Source of the DNA: Schlegelella_A sp036263655
GTDB lineage: Bacteria; Pseudomonadota; Gammaproteobacteria; Burkholderiales; Burkholderiaceae_C
DNA length: 64,000 bases
Assembly: GCA_036263655.1 (NCBI GenBank)
Contig: DATAGP010000059.1
Span: 62,001-126,000 of the forward strand
Direction of reading: 5' to 3'
The notes below the pieces were generated by a model, which was not told the origin of the DNA, did no database searches, and saw only the letters and a list, made by a program, of their open reading frames with translations. Within the stretch, counting starts at the first letter, position 1. Every line of letters starts with the position of its first letter. Shown piece after piece: positions 7,927 through 17,032 of this stretch. A program made the position numbers and the translations under genes.

Positions 7927-8943
7927 ATGAACACAACCCTGCCGACCCACGCTCCCGAAGCGCCGCTCTCGCGGCGCCGTGCCATCGCACTCGGCGCCGC
8001 CGCGGTGGTCGCGCCGCTCGGCTGGCCGCGCGCCGCGTTCGCGCAGGCCTACCCGGCCAAGCCGCTGAACATGATCATCGCCTTCCCGCCGGCCGGAGCC
8101 ACCGACATCCTGGCGCGGGCCATCGCGCAGCGCCTCGGGACGCGGCTCGGTCAGCAGGTCAACGTCGAGAACCGGCCCGGCGCCGGCGGCGTGATCGGCG
8201 TCGAGGCGGGTGCCAAGGCGCCGGCCGACGGCTACAACCTGTTCCTCTCGGCGCTCACCAACCAGGTCATCGCTGGCCACCTGTACGGCACGGCCCGCGG
8301 CGACATCGGCCGCGACTTCGAGCCGGTGTCGCTGCTCGCCAACGCGCCGCACGTGCTGAACGTGCATCCGGCCGTGCCGGCGAAGAACCTCGCCGAGCTG
8401 GTCGCCTGGATCAAGGCCAGCGACGGCAAGGTGAACTACGCGTCGCAGGGCAACGGCACGCTCTCGCACCTGGAGTCGGAGATGCTGCTGCAGCGCATCG
8501 GCGCCACCGCCGTGCACGTGCCGTACAAGGGCAGCTCGCAGGCGTTGCCGGATCTGCTCGCCGGCAACGTCTCCTTCATGTTCGACAGCATCGCCGCTTC
8601 CATGGTGCACGTGAAGGCGGGCAAGCTGCGCTCGCTCGCCGTCGCCGCCAGCCAGCGCGTGCCGGCCCTGCCCGACCTGCCGACCGTCGCCGAGGGCGGC
8701 GTGCCGGGCTACGACGCCGACAACTGGTTCGGCCTGTTCGTGCCCAAGGGCACGCCGGCCGCCGCCATCGCGCGCCTGAACGAGGAGATGGTGAAGGTCC
8801 TCGCCGATCCCGAGCTCGGCGCGGTGCTCGTGCAGCAGGGATACGTCGTCGCCTACGGGCCCGGCAAGCGACTCGCCGACGTCTCGGCCGCCGAGATCCA
8901 GAAATGGGGCGCGGTCGTCAAGGCGGCCAACATCAAGATCTGA
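7927..8943 (+). CDS. Bug-family (TctC-like) tripartite tricarboxylate transporter receptor
   Basis: This 338-residue periplasmic binding protein has an N-terminal export signal with an arginine-rich, Tat-like start (PLSRRRAIALGA) and cleavage expected after AFAQA. The mature Bug fold follows: AYPAKPLNMIIAFPPAGATD, ENRPGAGG, APADGYNLF, VPYKGSSQALPDLLAG, and a C-terminal KWGAVVKAANIKI. Bug receptors bind small, usually carboxylated, solutes with high affinity. No TctA or TctB membrane genes are in the window, which is common for this expanded family. It lies 20 bases before a gamma-glutamyltransferase-like gene, so the ligand is probably the substrate of this operon. Confidence 0.92.
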   Translation: MNTTLPTHAPEAPLSRRRAIALGAAAVVAPLGWPRAAFAQAYPAKPLNMIIAFPPAGATDILARAIAQRLGTRLGQQVNVENRPGAGGVIGVEAGAKAPADGYNLFLSALTNQVIAGHLYGTARGDIGRDFEPVSLLANAPHVLNVHPAVPAKNLAELVAWIKASDGKVNYASQGNGTLSHLESEMLLQRIGATAVHVPYKGSSQALPDLLAGNVSFMFDSIAASMVHVKAGKLRSLAVAASQRVPALPDLPTVAEGGVPGYDADNWFGLFVPKGTPAAAIARLNEEMVKVLADPELGAVLVQQGYVVAYGPGKRLADVSAAEIQKWGAVVKAANIKI

Positions 8944-8963
8944 CCGCTGCCTCCGGGAACGCC

Positions 8964-10565
8964 ATGAACGGCCACTACTCGCATCGCTCCGGGCGCCAGC
9001 CGGTCCTCGCCCGCAACGTCGTCGCGACGTCGCAGCCGCTGGCCTCGCAGGCGGGCGCCGCTGCGTTCGCGCGCGGCGGCAACGCCGTCGACGCCGCGCT
9101 TGCCGCGGCGATGACGCTCACCGTCGTCGAGCCGACCATGAACGGCATCGGCGGCGACGCCTTCGCGCTGGTCTGGGACGGGCGGGCGCTGCAGGGATTG
9201 AACGCCTCCGGCCGCGCCCCGGCGGCCTGGAACCCGAAGCGCTTCGCCGGGCTCGCGCAGATGCCGATGCTCGGCTGCGAGAGCGTCACGGTGCCCGGCA
9301 CCGTGTCGGCGTGGGTCGCGCTCTCGGAGCGCTACGGCGCATTGCCCTTCGAGGACCTCTTCGTCGACGCGATCCGCCATGCGCGCGACGGCTTCCCCGT
9401 CAGCCCGGTGATCGCGCGGCAGTGGTTCGACCAGTCGCAGGTGCTGCACGCGCAGCCCGGCTTCGATGCCTTCATGCCCAACGGCCGCACGCCGCGGGTC
9501 GGCGAGCTCTGGCGCTTCGCCGACCAGGCGCGCACGCTCGAGGACATCGCGCGCACGCGCGGCGCCAGCTTCTACGAGGGGCGGCTCGCGGAAGCCATGG
9601 TCCGCTTCGCGCAGGCGCACGGCGCGGTGCTGTCGGCCGAGGACCTGCGCGACCATCGTTGCGACTGGGTCGAGCCGATCGAGGTCGGCTTCCGCGGTCA
9701 CGCCGTGCACGAGATCCCGCCGAACGGCCAGGGCATCGCCGCGCTGACGGCGCTCGGCCTGCTCGAGGAGCTTCCCTACGCCGACACGGCGCCCGGCAGC
9801 GCCGCCCGCATGCATCTCGAGATCGAGGCCATGCGCATGGCCTTCGCCGACCTGCACGCGCACGTCGCCGACCCGGCGCACATGCGAACGACGCCGGCCC
9901 GGCTGCTCGACCGCGCCTACCTGCGCCAGCGCGCGCGCGGCATCGATCCGCAGCGGGCGGGCACGTACGCCGCCGGCCAGCCGGCGTCCGGCGGCACGGT
10001 CTATCTCTGCACCGCCGATGCCGAGGGGCGGATGGTTTCCTACATCCAGTCCAACTACAAGGGCTTCGGCTCGGGCGTCGTCGTCCCCGGCACCGGCATC
10101 GCGCTGCACAACCGCGGCTTCGGCTTCGTCACCACGCCGGGCCATCCGAACGAGGTCGCCGGCGGCAAGCGGCCGCTGCACAGCATCATCCCGGCGTTCA
10201 TGACCCAGGGCGGCCGGCCGGCGATGGCCTTCGGCGTCATGGGCGGCAACATGCAGGCGCAGGGGCACACCCAGATGGTGCTGCGCCGTGTCGTCGAAGG
10301 TCTCGATCCGCAGGCCTGCGCCGACGCGCCGCGCTGGCGCATCGACGACAGCGGCGCGCTGACGCTCGAGCCGACGGTGCCTGCCTCGGTCATCGAAGGG
10401 CTCGAGTCGATGGGGCACCGGCCGCGCGTCGCGCCGCCCGACAACCTCGACTTCGGCAGCGCCCAGATCGTGGTGCGGCTCGACGCCGACCTCGTCGGCA
10501 GCGACGAGCCGGTCCACGCCGCCGGGTCAGACCACCGCCGCGACGGCCAGGCCGTCGGCCGGTGA
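8964..10565 (+). CDS. Gamma-glutamyltransferase-family N-terminal nucleophile hydrolase
   Basis: This 533-residue protein has the GGT/Ntn-hydrolase layout: ARNVVATSQPLASQAGAAA at the N-terminus, GNAVDAALAAAMTLTVVEP, the GGDAFALVWDG segment, and the autocleavage/catalytic Thr in SGGTVYLCTADAEG (Thr about 345). The small-subunit tail includes PGTGIALHNRG and GVMGGNMQAQGH. No signal peptide is visible, so it would be cytoplasmic, unlike classical periplasmic GGT. Related cytoplasmic members include amidohydrolases such as those acting on oxamate. It could remove a glutamyl or amide group from the imported substrate. It starts 20 bases after the Bug gene, and its TGA overlaps the next start (GTGA). 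Confidence 0.88.
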   Translation: MNGHYSHRSGRQPVLARNVVATSQPLASQAGAAAFARGGNAVDAALAAAMTLTVVEPTMNGIGGDAFALVWDGRALQGLNASGRAPAAWNPKRFAGLAQMPMLGCESVTVPGTVSAWVALSERYGALPFEDLFVDAIRHARDGFPVSPVIARQWFDQSQVLHAQPGFDAFMPNGRTPRVGELWRFADQARTLEDIARTRGASFYEGRLAEAMVRFAQAHGAVLSAEDLRDHRCDWVEPIEVGFRGHAVHEIPPNGQGIAALTALGLLEELPYADTAPGSAARMHLEIEAMRMAFADLHAHVADPAHMRTTPARLLDRAYLRQRARGIDPQRAGTYAAGQPASGGTVYLCTADAEGRMVSYIQSNYKGFGSGVVVPGTGIALHNRGFGFVTTPGHPNEVAGGKRPLHSIIPAFMTQGGRPAMAFGVMGGNMQAQGHTQMVLRRVVEGLDPQACADAPRWRIDDSGALTLEPTVPASVIEGLESMGHRPRVAPPDNLDFGSAQIVVRLDADLVGSDEPVHAAGSDHRRDGQAVGR

Positions 10566-12340
10566 CGCCGCCGGCTCCGGGCTCGATCACCACGGCGAGC
10601 GCCGGCGAGAACGACAGCTCGGTGCAGGCGCGGGCCCGGCGCCAGCAGCACATCGAGGAGCTCTGCGCCGCGTCGATCCGCGCCATCGCCGGCGAGGCCG
10701 ACCTGCACTTCCGCGGCCGACGCCTGCACCGCGGCCGCCGCGCGCTGCCGCTGTACGCCGCGCACCTGCACCCGGATCCCGACCGCGACGACTTTGCCTC
10801 CTTCCGCGGCGCCGCCGACGGGCTGGCGCTGCGCCTCGCGCTCTCCGACCCGGCGCTGCACGCCGAGCTCGCCCCGGCGCACGCCGTCGAGCGATCGCTC
10901 TTCGACCTCCTCGAGCAGTACCGCGTCGAAGCGCTCGTGCCGGAATCCATGCCGGGCGCGCGCCGCAACCTGCGGCGCCGCCACGACGACTGGTCGCTCG
11001 GCTACCACCACGCCGGGCTGACCGACACGGCACGCGGCCTCCTCGTCTACGCCGTGGCGCAGATCTGCCGCGCCCGCGTCACCGGCGACCCGGTGCTCGA
11101 GGAGACCGAGGACCTGCTCGAGGCCACGCGCGCCGCGCTCGCTCCCTCAATCGGCCACGCCCTTGCGGGGCTGCGCCGCGACCACCACGACCAGCGAGCC
11201 TACGCGGCGCATGCGATGGCGATCGTGGAGCGGATCGCCGCCATGCTGCTGGCCGAGGGTGCCGAGCCGGGCGCCGACAAGGACGACGCCGACTCCGAGC
11301 TCGAGGCCGCGCGCTCCGTCTTCGGCCTGGTCCTCGAGCACGAAGGCGATGCCAACGAGCGCTTCGCCATCGCCGTCTCCGGCGCGAGCCGCGTCCTCGG
11401 CGAAGCGGCTGGCGGCTACCGCGTCTACACGCGAGCCTACGACCGCGAGCACGCCGCCCTCGCCCTGGCGCGCCGTGCCGTGCTCGACGAGTACCGCGAA
11501 CGCCTCGACCGTCGCATCGCCGAGCGCGGCCTCAACGTCGCCAAGCTCGCGCGCGAGCTGCGCGCATTGCTCGCCGTGCCCACCGTCGACGGCCGCGACG
11601 GCGCCCAGGAGGAAGGCCGCATCGACGGCCGCCGCCTGGCCCAGCTCGTCGCCTCGCCGACGGAGCGGCGGCTGTTCTGCACCGACCGCGTCGAGCCGAT
11701 CGCCGATGGCGCGCTGACCTTCCTGGTCGACTGCTCGGGCTCCATGAAGGCGCACATCGAGGACGTCGCCGTGCTCCTGGACGTCTTCGCGCGCGCCCTC
11801 GAGCAGGCCGGCGCCGCCGGCGAGGTCCTCGGCTTCACGACCGAAGCCTGGAACGGCGGGCGGGCCCAGCGCGACTGGATCCGCGCCGGCCGTCCGGCCG
11901 CGCCCGGCCGCCTCAACGAGCGCAGCCACATCGTCTTCAAGCCCTTCGACGTTGGCTGGCGCCGGGCCCGGCCGGACATGGCGGCGCTGCTCAAGGCCGA
12001 CCTGTTCCGGGAAGGCATCGACGGTGAGGCGGTCGACTGGGCCTGCGGGCGGCTGCTCCGGCGAACCGAGGCGCGGCGCATCCTGATCGTCGTCTCCGAC
12101 GGCTCGCCGATGGACAGCGCGACGGCGCTGGCCAACGACCCGCACTACCTCGACCAGCACCTGCGCGAGGTCGTGCAAGCGCATGAGGAGAACGGCGAGC
12201 TCGAGATCTGCGGCGTCGGCGTCGGGCTCGACCTCAGCCCCTACTACCGCCGCAGCGTGGTGCTCGATCTCGGCGCTGCCGGCGGCTACGCGACGTTCCG
12301 CGAGATCTTGGAGATGCTGGCCGGCCGCCACCGCCGCTAG
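10562..12340 (+). CDS. CobT-like VWA-domain protein
   Basis: This 592-residue protein resembles the cobaltochelatase CobT subunit: a long helical N-terminal half containing SLFDLLEQYRVEAL, an acidic segment (GADKDDADSELEA, about 238-250), then a C-terminal von Willebrand A domain with the MIDAS motif DCSGSM (about 390-395) and IVVSDGSPMD. CobT works with CobS as an AAA+/VWA pair. The start is GTG at 10562, overlapping the preceding TGA as GTGA; no suitable ATG is nearby. The cob genes needed for cobalamin synthesis are absent here. The pair brackets a flavoprotein, a receptor and a hydrolase, which suggests a chaperone or metal-insertion job for this pathway (inference). Confidence 0.87.
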   Translation: MTPPAPGSITTASAGENDSSVQARARRQQHIEELCAASIRAIAGEADLHFRGRRLHRGRRALPLYAAHLHPDPDRDDFASFRGAADGLALRLALSDPALHAELAPAHAVERSLFDLLEQYRVEALVPESMPGARRNLRRRHDDWSLGYHHAGLTDTARGLLVYAVAQICRARVTGDPVLEETEDLLEATRAALAPSIGHALAGLRRDHHDQRAYAAHAMAIVERIAAMLLAEGAEPGADKDDADSELEAARSVFGLVLEHEGDANERFAIAVSGASRVLGEAAGGYRVYTRAYDREHAALALARRAVLDEYRERLDRRIAERGLNVAKLARELRALLAVPTVDGRDGAQEEGRIDGRRLAQLVASPTERRLFCTDRVEPIADGALTFLVDCSGSMKAHIEDVAVLLDVFARALEQAGAAGEVLGFTTEAWNGGRAQRDWIRAGRPAAPGRLNERSHIVFKPFDVGWRRARPDMAALLKADLFREGIDGEAVDWACGRLLRRTEARRILIVVSDGSPMDSATALANDPHYLDQHLREVVQAHEENGELEICGVGVGLDLSPYYRRSVVLDLGAAGGYATFREILEMLAGRHRR

Positions 12341-12423
12341 GCCCTGCCGCCGACACGCATCGGTGCGGACAAAGCGCGCCGGCGACATGCGGCCGCCCTG
12401 CGCCGGCGCGGCAGAATGGTCCG

Positions 12424-13344
12424 ATGCGCGCCGTCTTCGTCGATGCCACGCCTGCCCTCGAGGAGGCCGCGCGCCGCCTGCACGACCCGGCACAGGCCGG
12501 ACTCGAGGTCGGCTTCGGCCGGCCGGACGTCCTGCCCGAGCAGCTGCCCGATGCGCTCGGCGGCGCCGAGATCGCGGTCATCGACCACACCGCGCTTCCC
12601 CTTGACGTTGCGCGCCGCTGCACCGGGCTGCGTGACGTCGTCTTCCTCGGCACCGGCGCGCGCAGCTACATGGACCCGGAGGCGCTCGCCGGGCTCGGCG
12701 TGGCGGTGCACATCATCAAGGGCTACGGCGACACCGCCGTCGCTGAATGCGCCATGGGCCTGCTCTTCGCGGCGGCGAAGGGCGTGGCGCGGATGGACGG
12801 CGCCATGCGCGCCGGCCAGTGGCTCCGTACCGAAGGCGTGCAGCTCACCGGCAAGACGCTGGGCCTGATCGGCTTCGGCGGCATCGGTGCCGAGATGGCG
12901 CGGCTGGCGACCGGCATCGGCATGAAGGTGCTGGCCTGGAACCGCACGCCGCGCGAACACGCCGGCGTCGCGTTCGTGCCGATCGAGCGACTGCTCGCCG
13001 ACAGCGACGCGATCTCGCTGCACCTGGTGCTCGATGCGCAGACGCGAGGCTTCCTGTCGCGCGAGCGCATCGCGCTCATGCGGCCCGGCGCCCTCCTCGT
13101 CAACACCGCGCGCGGCGCGCTCGTCGACGAGGCGGCGATGGTCGACGCGCTGCGCTCCGGCCGGATCGGCCAGGCCGGGCTCGACGTCTTCGAGGTGGAG
13201 CCGCTGCCGGCGGGGCACGTGCTGACGACGCTCGACAACGTCACCCTGTCCGCGCATTCGGCGTTCCGCACCCCCGAGGCCAACCTCAACCTCGTCGCCG
13301 CGGCGTTCGCGCACTGCCGCCGCATCGTCGCGGACGGTCGGTAG
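12424..13344 (+). CDS. D-isomer-specific 2-hydroxyacid dehydrogenase
   Basis: This 306-residue NAD(P)-dependent dehydrogenase has the Rossmann motif GLIGFGGIGAEMARLA (about 144-159) and the family's catalytic Arg (NTARGALVDE), Glu (DVFEVEPLP) and His (LSAHSAFRTPE). Members interconvert D-2-hydroxy acids and 2-oxo acids (phosphoglycerate, glycerate, sulfolactate and others). The specific substrate cannot be deduced. It begins 83 bases after the CobT-like gene, so it may be the end of the operon or have its own promoter. Sulfolactate dehydrogenase (SlcC) belongs to this superfamily, so a sulfonate role is possible given the neighbours, but it is only one of several options. Confidence 0.88.
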   Translation: MRAVFVDATPALEEAARRLHDPAQAGLEVGFGRPDVLPEQLPDALGGAEIAVIDHTALPLDVARRCTGLRDVVFLGTGARSYMDPEALAGLGVAVHIIKGYGDTAVAECAMGLLFAAAKGVARMDGAMRAGQWLRTEGVQLTGKTLGLIGFGGIGAEMARLATGIGMKVLAWNRTPREHAGVAFVPIERLLADSDAISLHLVLDAQTRGFLSRERIALMRPGALLVNTARGALVDEAAMVDALRSGRIGQAGLDVFEVEPLPAGHVLTTLDNVTLSAHSAFRTPEANLNLVAAAFAHCRRIVADGR

Positions 13345-13382
13345 CGGCGGCCGCACCCTTGCCGCGCGAAAGGAGCCGCAGC

Positions 13383-14576
13383 ATGTCGAACCAGTACGCC
13401 GGCCTGCGCCGGGCGATGGCCAGGGAGAAAGGCGCGGTGCCGCGCTGCGCCGAGCGGCTGCTGGCGATCCGCGAGCGCCTGGCGCCGCTGCGCAGGCGCC
13501 GCAGCGACGCGTCGCTGCTGCTCGCGACCTGGAACATCCGCGACTTCGACTCGAACAGGTTCGGCTTCGGGCCGCGCCGGCCGGAGACCTTCTACTACCT
13601 CGCCGAGATGATCGCCTGCTTCGACCTCGTCGCGGTGCAGGAGGTGAGCCGCGATCTCTCGGCGCTGCAGACGCTGATGCGCATCCTCGGCCGCGAGTGG
13701 GACTACATCGCCACCGACACCACGGAAGGCTCCGGCGGCAACGGCGAGCGGATGGCCTTCCTCTACAACACCGAGAAGGTCTGGTTCCGGCGCATCGCCG
13801 GCGAGATCGTCCTTCCGGACGGGCAACTCGTCGTCTCGCCGAAGAAGGTCAAGCCGCCCAAGTACCAGCCGCGACCGGCGGCCTCGGACGAGGCCGAGGC
13901 GCCGGTCGACGCCGACGCCGCTGCGCTCGGCGCCGGGCACGCCCGCCAGCAGTTCGCACGCAGCCCGTTCCTGGTCGCCTTTCAGTCGGGCTGGTTCCGC
14001 TTCAGCCTGTGCACCGTGCACATCTACTACGGAGCGGCGTCGGGAGCGGCGCTGCAGCGGCGCATCGCCGAGATCGAGCGGCTGGTCCACTTCTTCGCCG
14101 CGCGGCAGGACGACGCCAGCCAGCAGGAGAAGGACAGCAGCGGCGAGGTCGAGAACTACATCCTGCTCGGCGACTTCAACGTCGTCAGCCCCGAGCACAA
14201 GACGATGGCGGCCTTGAAGAGCGAGGGCTTCACGATCCCGGCGGCGATCGACGGCCGCACCGTCCGCCGCGACGGCTCGCACTTCTACGACCAGATCGCC
14301 GTGCGCGTGAAGGACAAGCGCTTCAAGGTCGTCGGCGGCGGCATGGTCGACATGTTCGCCGACGTCTTCCGCGACAACGCCGAGGACCGCGCCATCTACG
14401 CCGCGCACGTGCCGAAGAAGGATCCCGAGCGCGACGCCGCTCGCAAGGCGTCGACGGCCGAGGCGCTGTACCTGAAGTGGCGGACGTGGCAGATGTCGGA
14501 CCACTCGCCGCTCTGGATCGAGATCGAGACCGACTTCGCCGACAGCTACCTGCGCGACATCGCTGCCGACCGCTGA
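13383..14576 (+). CDS. Endonuclease/exonuclease/phosphatase-family protein
   Basis: This 397-residue protein has the EEP fold. Motifs in order are LLATWNIRDFDSNRF (Asn for metal binding), LVAVQEVSRD (catalytic Glu), an inserted Ala/Glu-rich segment around 165-195, CTVHIYYG (His), LLGDFNVVSPEH (Asp and Asn), and SDHSPLWIEIE (Asp-His). All core residues are present. The family includes DNases, phosphodiesterases and sphingomyelinases, and the substrate is unknown. No signal peptide is seen. GAAAGGAG precedes the ATG. It follows the dehydrogenase by 38 bases but has no obvious link to the upstream pathway, and it is convergent with the SDR gene. Confidence 0.85.
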   Translation: MSNQYAGLRRAMAREKGAVPRCAERLLAIRERLAPLRRRRSDASLLLATWNIRDFDSNRFGFGPRRPETFYYLAEMIACFDLVAVQEVSRDLSALQTLMRILGREWDYIATDTTEGSGGNGERMAFLYNTEKVWFRRIAGEIVLPDGQLVVSPKKVKPPKYQPRPAASDEAEAPVDADAAALGAGHARQQFARSPFLVAFQSGWFRFSLCTVHIYYGAASGAALQRRIAEIERLVHFFAARQDDASQQEKDSSGEVENYILLGDFNVVSPEHKTMAALKSEGFTIPAAIDGRTVRRDGSHFYDQIAVRVKDKRFKVVGGGMVDMFADVFRDNAEDRAIYAAHVPKKDPERDAARKASTAEALYLKWRTWQMSDHSPLWIEIETDFADSYLRDIAADR

Positions 14577-14643
14577 CGCCCGCACGGCGCCGGCGTCGTC
14601 GCCCGGCGACCGACGGGTTGCAGGCCGCCGGGTCGCTGCCTCG

Positions 14644-14658
14644 CGGGCGGCCCGCCCG
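14644..14658. terminator. GC-rich hairpin between convergent genes
   Basis: A perfect inverted repeat with 7-base arms (CGGGCGG / CCGCCCG) around a single central C lies in the 94-base gap between the convergent EEP and SDR genes. Its position suits a bidirectional terminator, but there is no T-tract, so it may only assist Rho-dependent termination or mRNA 3'-end protection. Confidence 0.3.
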
Positions 14659-14670
14659 ACGCGCCGAGCC

Positions 14671-15606
14671 TCAGGCGCGCACGTTCGCCGCCTTCGCCTC
14701 CGACATGCGGGCCGCGTTCTCGTTGCCCCGGCCGCGGATGCGGCCGGCCTCGCCCGCCGTGTAGAGCGTGCCGCTGCGCGGATGCTGCGGCGGCTCGTCG
14801 CGCTGCTGCCGGCCGATCTGCATCTTCGACATCATGTCGCCGAGCGCCGGCAGGAGCTTGGCCACCGTGGTGTTCAGCTTGGCCATCGTGCCGACGCGGA
14901 CGTCGCGCACCGGCTCGGTGGCGGCATCGAGGATCGCGAACGCCACCTTCTCCGGCTCGATCATGGGCGTCGGCAGCTTCGGCTCCTGGCTGAGGTAGTT
15001 GCCCGCGTGCTCGGGAAACGGCGTGTCGACGGCGGTCGGCTGGACGAGCGTGACCGACACCGGTGCCTGGTCGGCGTCGAGCTCGACGCGCAGGGCGTCG
15101 GTGAAGCCCTTGACCGCGTGCTTGCTGGCCGAGTAGATGCCTTGCAGGGGCACGACCGCTTCGGACACCTCGCTGCCGACGTTGATGAGCGCGCCGCCTT
15201 GGGCGCGCAGGTGCGGCAAGGCGGCGCGCGAGCCGTAGACCACGCCCCAGAAATTGGTCATGAAGACACGCTCGCTGTCGCGCTCGCTCACCTCGTCGAG
15301 GCGGGCGTAGACCGAGACGCCGGCGTTGTTGATCCAGGTGTCGATCCGGCCGAAGCGGTCGACCGCCGCCCGCGCGACCGCGTCGACCTGCTCGCGCTGC
15401 CCGACGTCGGCTTCGACCGCGATGGCTTCGCCCTCGTGGCCGTTGATCCAGGCCGCGAGGTCCTCCAGCGTCCGCTTGCTGCGCGCCGCGAGGACGAGCT
15501 TGGCGCCCTGCTTGGCGGCAGCGAGCGCGGTGGCGAGGCCGATGCCGCTGGACGCGCCGGTGATGACGATGACCTGCTGGTCGAGGGGCTTCAGGGTGAG
15601 CTTCAT
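14671..15606 (-). CDS. Short-chain dehydrogenase/reductase (SDR)
   Basis: This 311-residue protein has the classical SDR motifs: VIVITGASSGIGLATALA (cofactor loop, about 13-30), NNAG in INNAGVSVY, Ser in LINVGSEVSE, and the catalytic YSASKH. A C-terminal extension of about 60 residues (QIGRQQRDEPPQHPRSG and onward) goes beyond the usual SDR length. The start at 15606 is preferred to a longer in-frame ATG because GGAG lies just upstream and the N-terminus then matches the family. Substrate is unknown. It is 100 bases downstream of the aminotransferase on the same strand and could reduce or oxidise an intermediate made by that enzyme. Confidence 0.88.
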   Translation of the reverse strand: MKLTLKPLDQQVIVITGASSGIGLATALAAAKQGAKLVLAARSKRTLEDLAAWINGHEGEAIAVEADVGQREQVDAVARAAVDRFGRIDTWINNAGVSVYARLDEVSERDSERVFMTNFWGVVYGSRAALPHLRAQGGALINVGSEVSEAVVPLQGIYSASKHAVKGFTDALRVELDADQAPVSVTLVQPTAVDTPFPEHAGNYLSQEPKLPTPMIEPEKVAFAILDAATEPVRDVRVGTMAKLNTTVAKLLPALGDMMSKMQIGRQQRDEPPQHPRSGTLYTAGEAGRIRGRGNENAARMSEAKAANVRA

Positions 15607-15706
15607 GCGGGACTCCGGACCATCGCTCGAGGCGAGATGACGATTCCCTTGCCCGGCAAGTCGCGTACCGGTCGACGCCTGCGCCACCGGCGCGGCAGCC
15701 CGGCTC

Positions 15707-17023
15707 CTAGTGCGGTCGGAGCCGCCGCAGGACGTCGTCGCAGGCCGACGCGAGCAGGTCGACGTCGGCCACTGTCGCGCAGAGCGGCGGGTTGATCTTG
15801 AGCACGTTGTGCTCGGCGCCGCACAGGCCGACGACCACGCCGGCGTCGAGCAGTTGCTGCTGCACCGCCTCGGCTTCCGCGGTGGCCGGCTCGCGCGTGG
15901 CGCGGTCGCGCACCAACTCGACGCCGCGCAGCAGGCCCCGCCCGCGGACGTCGCCGATCCAGGCGTGCGCCTCGGCGAGTCGCGCGAAGGCCAGGTCGAA
16001 GGCGGTGCCCGTCGCGTCGGCGTTGGCCATCAGCTGCTCGTCGCCGATCGCGCGCAGCACCGCCCGGCCGGCCGCGCAGCTGACCGGGTTCGAGCCGTAG
16101 GTGTTGAAGAACATCCGTCGCGTCATCGACTCGGCGATGTCGCGCCGGGTGACCATCGCGGCGATGGGAAAGCCGTTGCCGATGCCCTTGGACATGACGA
16201 TCACGTCGGGCACGACGCCGTGCGCCTCGAAGCCCCAGAAGTGGCTGCCGGTGCGGCCGAAGCCGGTCTGCACCTCGTCGGCGACGAGCAGGCCGCCGGC
16301 GGCGCGCACGCGCTCGGCGGCGCCGGCCAGGTAGCCGGCCGGCATGTCGACGATGCCGCCGTAGCCCTGCGTCGGCTCGACGATCATCGCGGCGAGCGCG
16401 CCCGAGGTGCCGCTGCCGATGGCGCGCGACAGCTCGGCCAGGTACGGCGCCGCGCCGGGTCCGAAGGCGCCGCGGTACGGGTGCGGCGCCATCACGTTGA
16501 CGAAACCGGGCGCGAGCGGCAGCGGCTGGCGGGCGTGGCCGATGCCGGTCGCGGCCATCGCCGTGAACTGCATGCCATGGTAGGAATCGCGCAGGGTCAG
16601 CACCTCGAAGTGCCCCGTCGCCAGGCGCGCCACCAGCACGGCCAGGTCGATCGCCTCGGCACCGCTGTTGACGAAGTGCACCACCCAGTCGTGCCCGGCG
16701 GGCAGGCGCTCGACCAGCTCCTCGGCGAAGTGGCCGGGCTGCGCGTGGTCGTAGACGGTCGTGACGTGCTGGATCTCGTCGAGCTGGGCACGCACCGCGG
16801 CGTCGACGCCGGCGTGCCGGTAGCCGACGCTGATGCACACGTTCTGAGCCATGCAGTCGAGGAAGCGGCGGCCGTCGACGTCGAAGAGGTACTGGCCGCT
16901 GCCGCGCCGCCAGGCACGCGGCGCGTCGTAGGCGGTGAAGGTGCCGAGCGCCGGCGAGAGGAAGCGGCGGCGGCGCTCGGCCATGCGCGCCAGGTCCCAG
17001 TCGAGCGGCAGTGCCGGGCCCAT
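15707..17023 (-). CDS. Class III (PLP-dependent) aminotransferase
   Basis: This 438-residue fold-type I PLP enzyme has FVNSGAEAIDLAVLVAR (cofactor phosphate site), DSYHGMQF, the VADEVQTGFGRTG Asp that contacts the pyridine, and the Schiff-base Lys in SKGIGNGFP (Lys about 279). Class III members include omega-amino acid, alanine-glyoxylate (AGXT2-like) and taurine:pyruvate aminotransferases. A taurine- or beta-amino-acid-acting role would fit the sulfonate genes nearby, because taurine transamination yields sulfoacetaldehyde, the Xsc substrate. I cannot separate these options by eye. It starts 9 bases after the sulfatase stop, so the two are co-transcribed. Confidence 0.9.
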   Translation of the reverse strand: MGPALPLDWDLARMAERRRRFLSPALGTFTAYDAPRAWRRGSGQYLFDVDGRRFLDCMAQNVCISVGYRHAGVDAAVRAQLDEIQHVTTVYDHAQPGHFAEELVERLPAGHDWVVHFVNSGAEAIDLAVLVARLATGHFEVLTLRDSYHGMQFTAMAATGIGHARQPLPLAPGFVNVMAPHPYRGAFGPGAAPYLAELSRAIGSGTSGALAAMIVEPTQGYGGIVDMPAGYLAGAAERVRAAGGLLVADEVQTGFGRTGSHFWGFEAHGVVPDVIVMSKGIGNGFPIAAMVTRRDIAESMTRRMFFNTYGSNPVSCAAGRAVLRAIGDEQLMANADATGTAFDLAFARLAEAHAWIGDVRGRGLLRGVELVRDRATREPATAEAEAVQQQLLDAGVVVGLCGAEHNVLKINPPLCATVADVDLLASACDDVLRRLRPH

Positions 17024-17032
17024 CGTCGTCCG

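Noticed and set aside
5057..7990. 977-codon minus-strand frame across the CobS-like and flavoprotein genes
   Set aside because: It is antisense to well-supported genes and has the repetitive Arg/Val/Asp composition typical of shadow frames.
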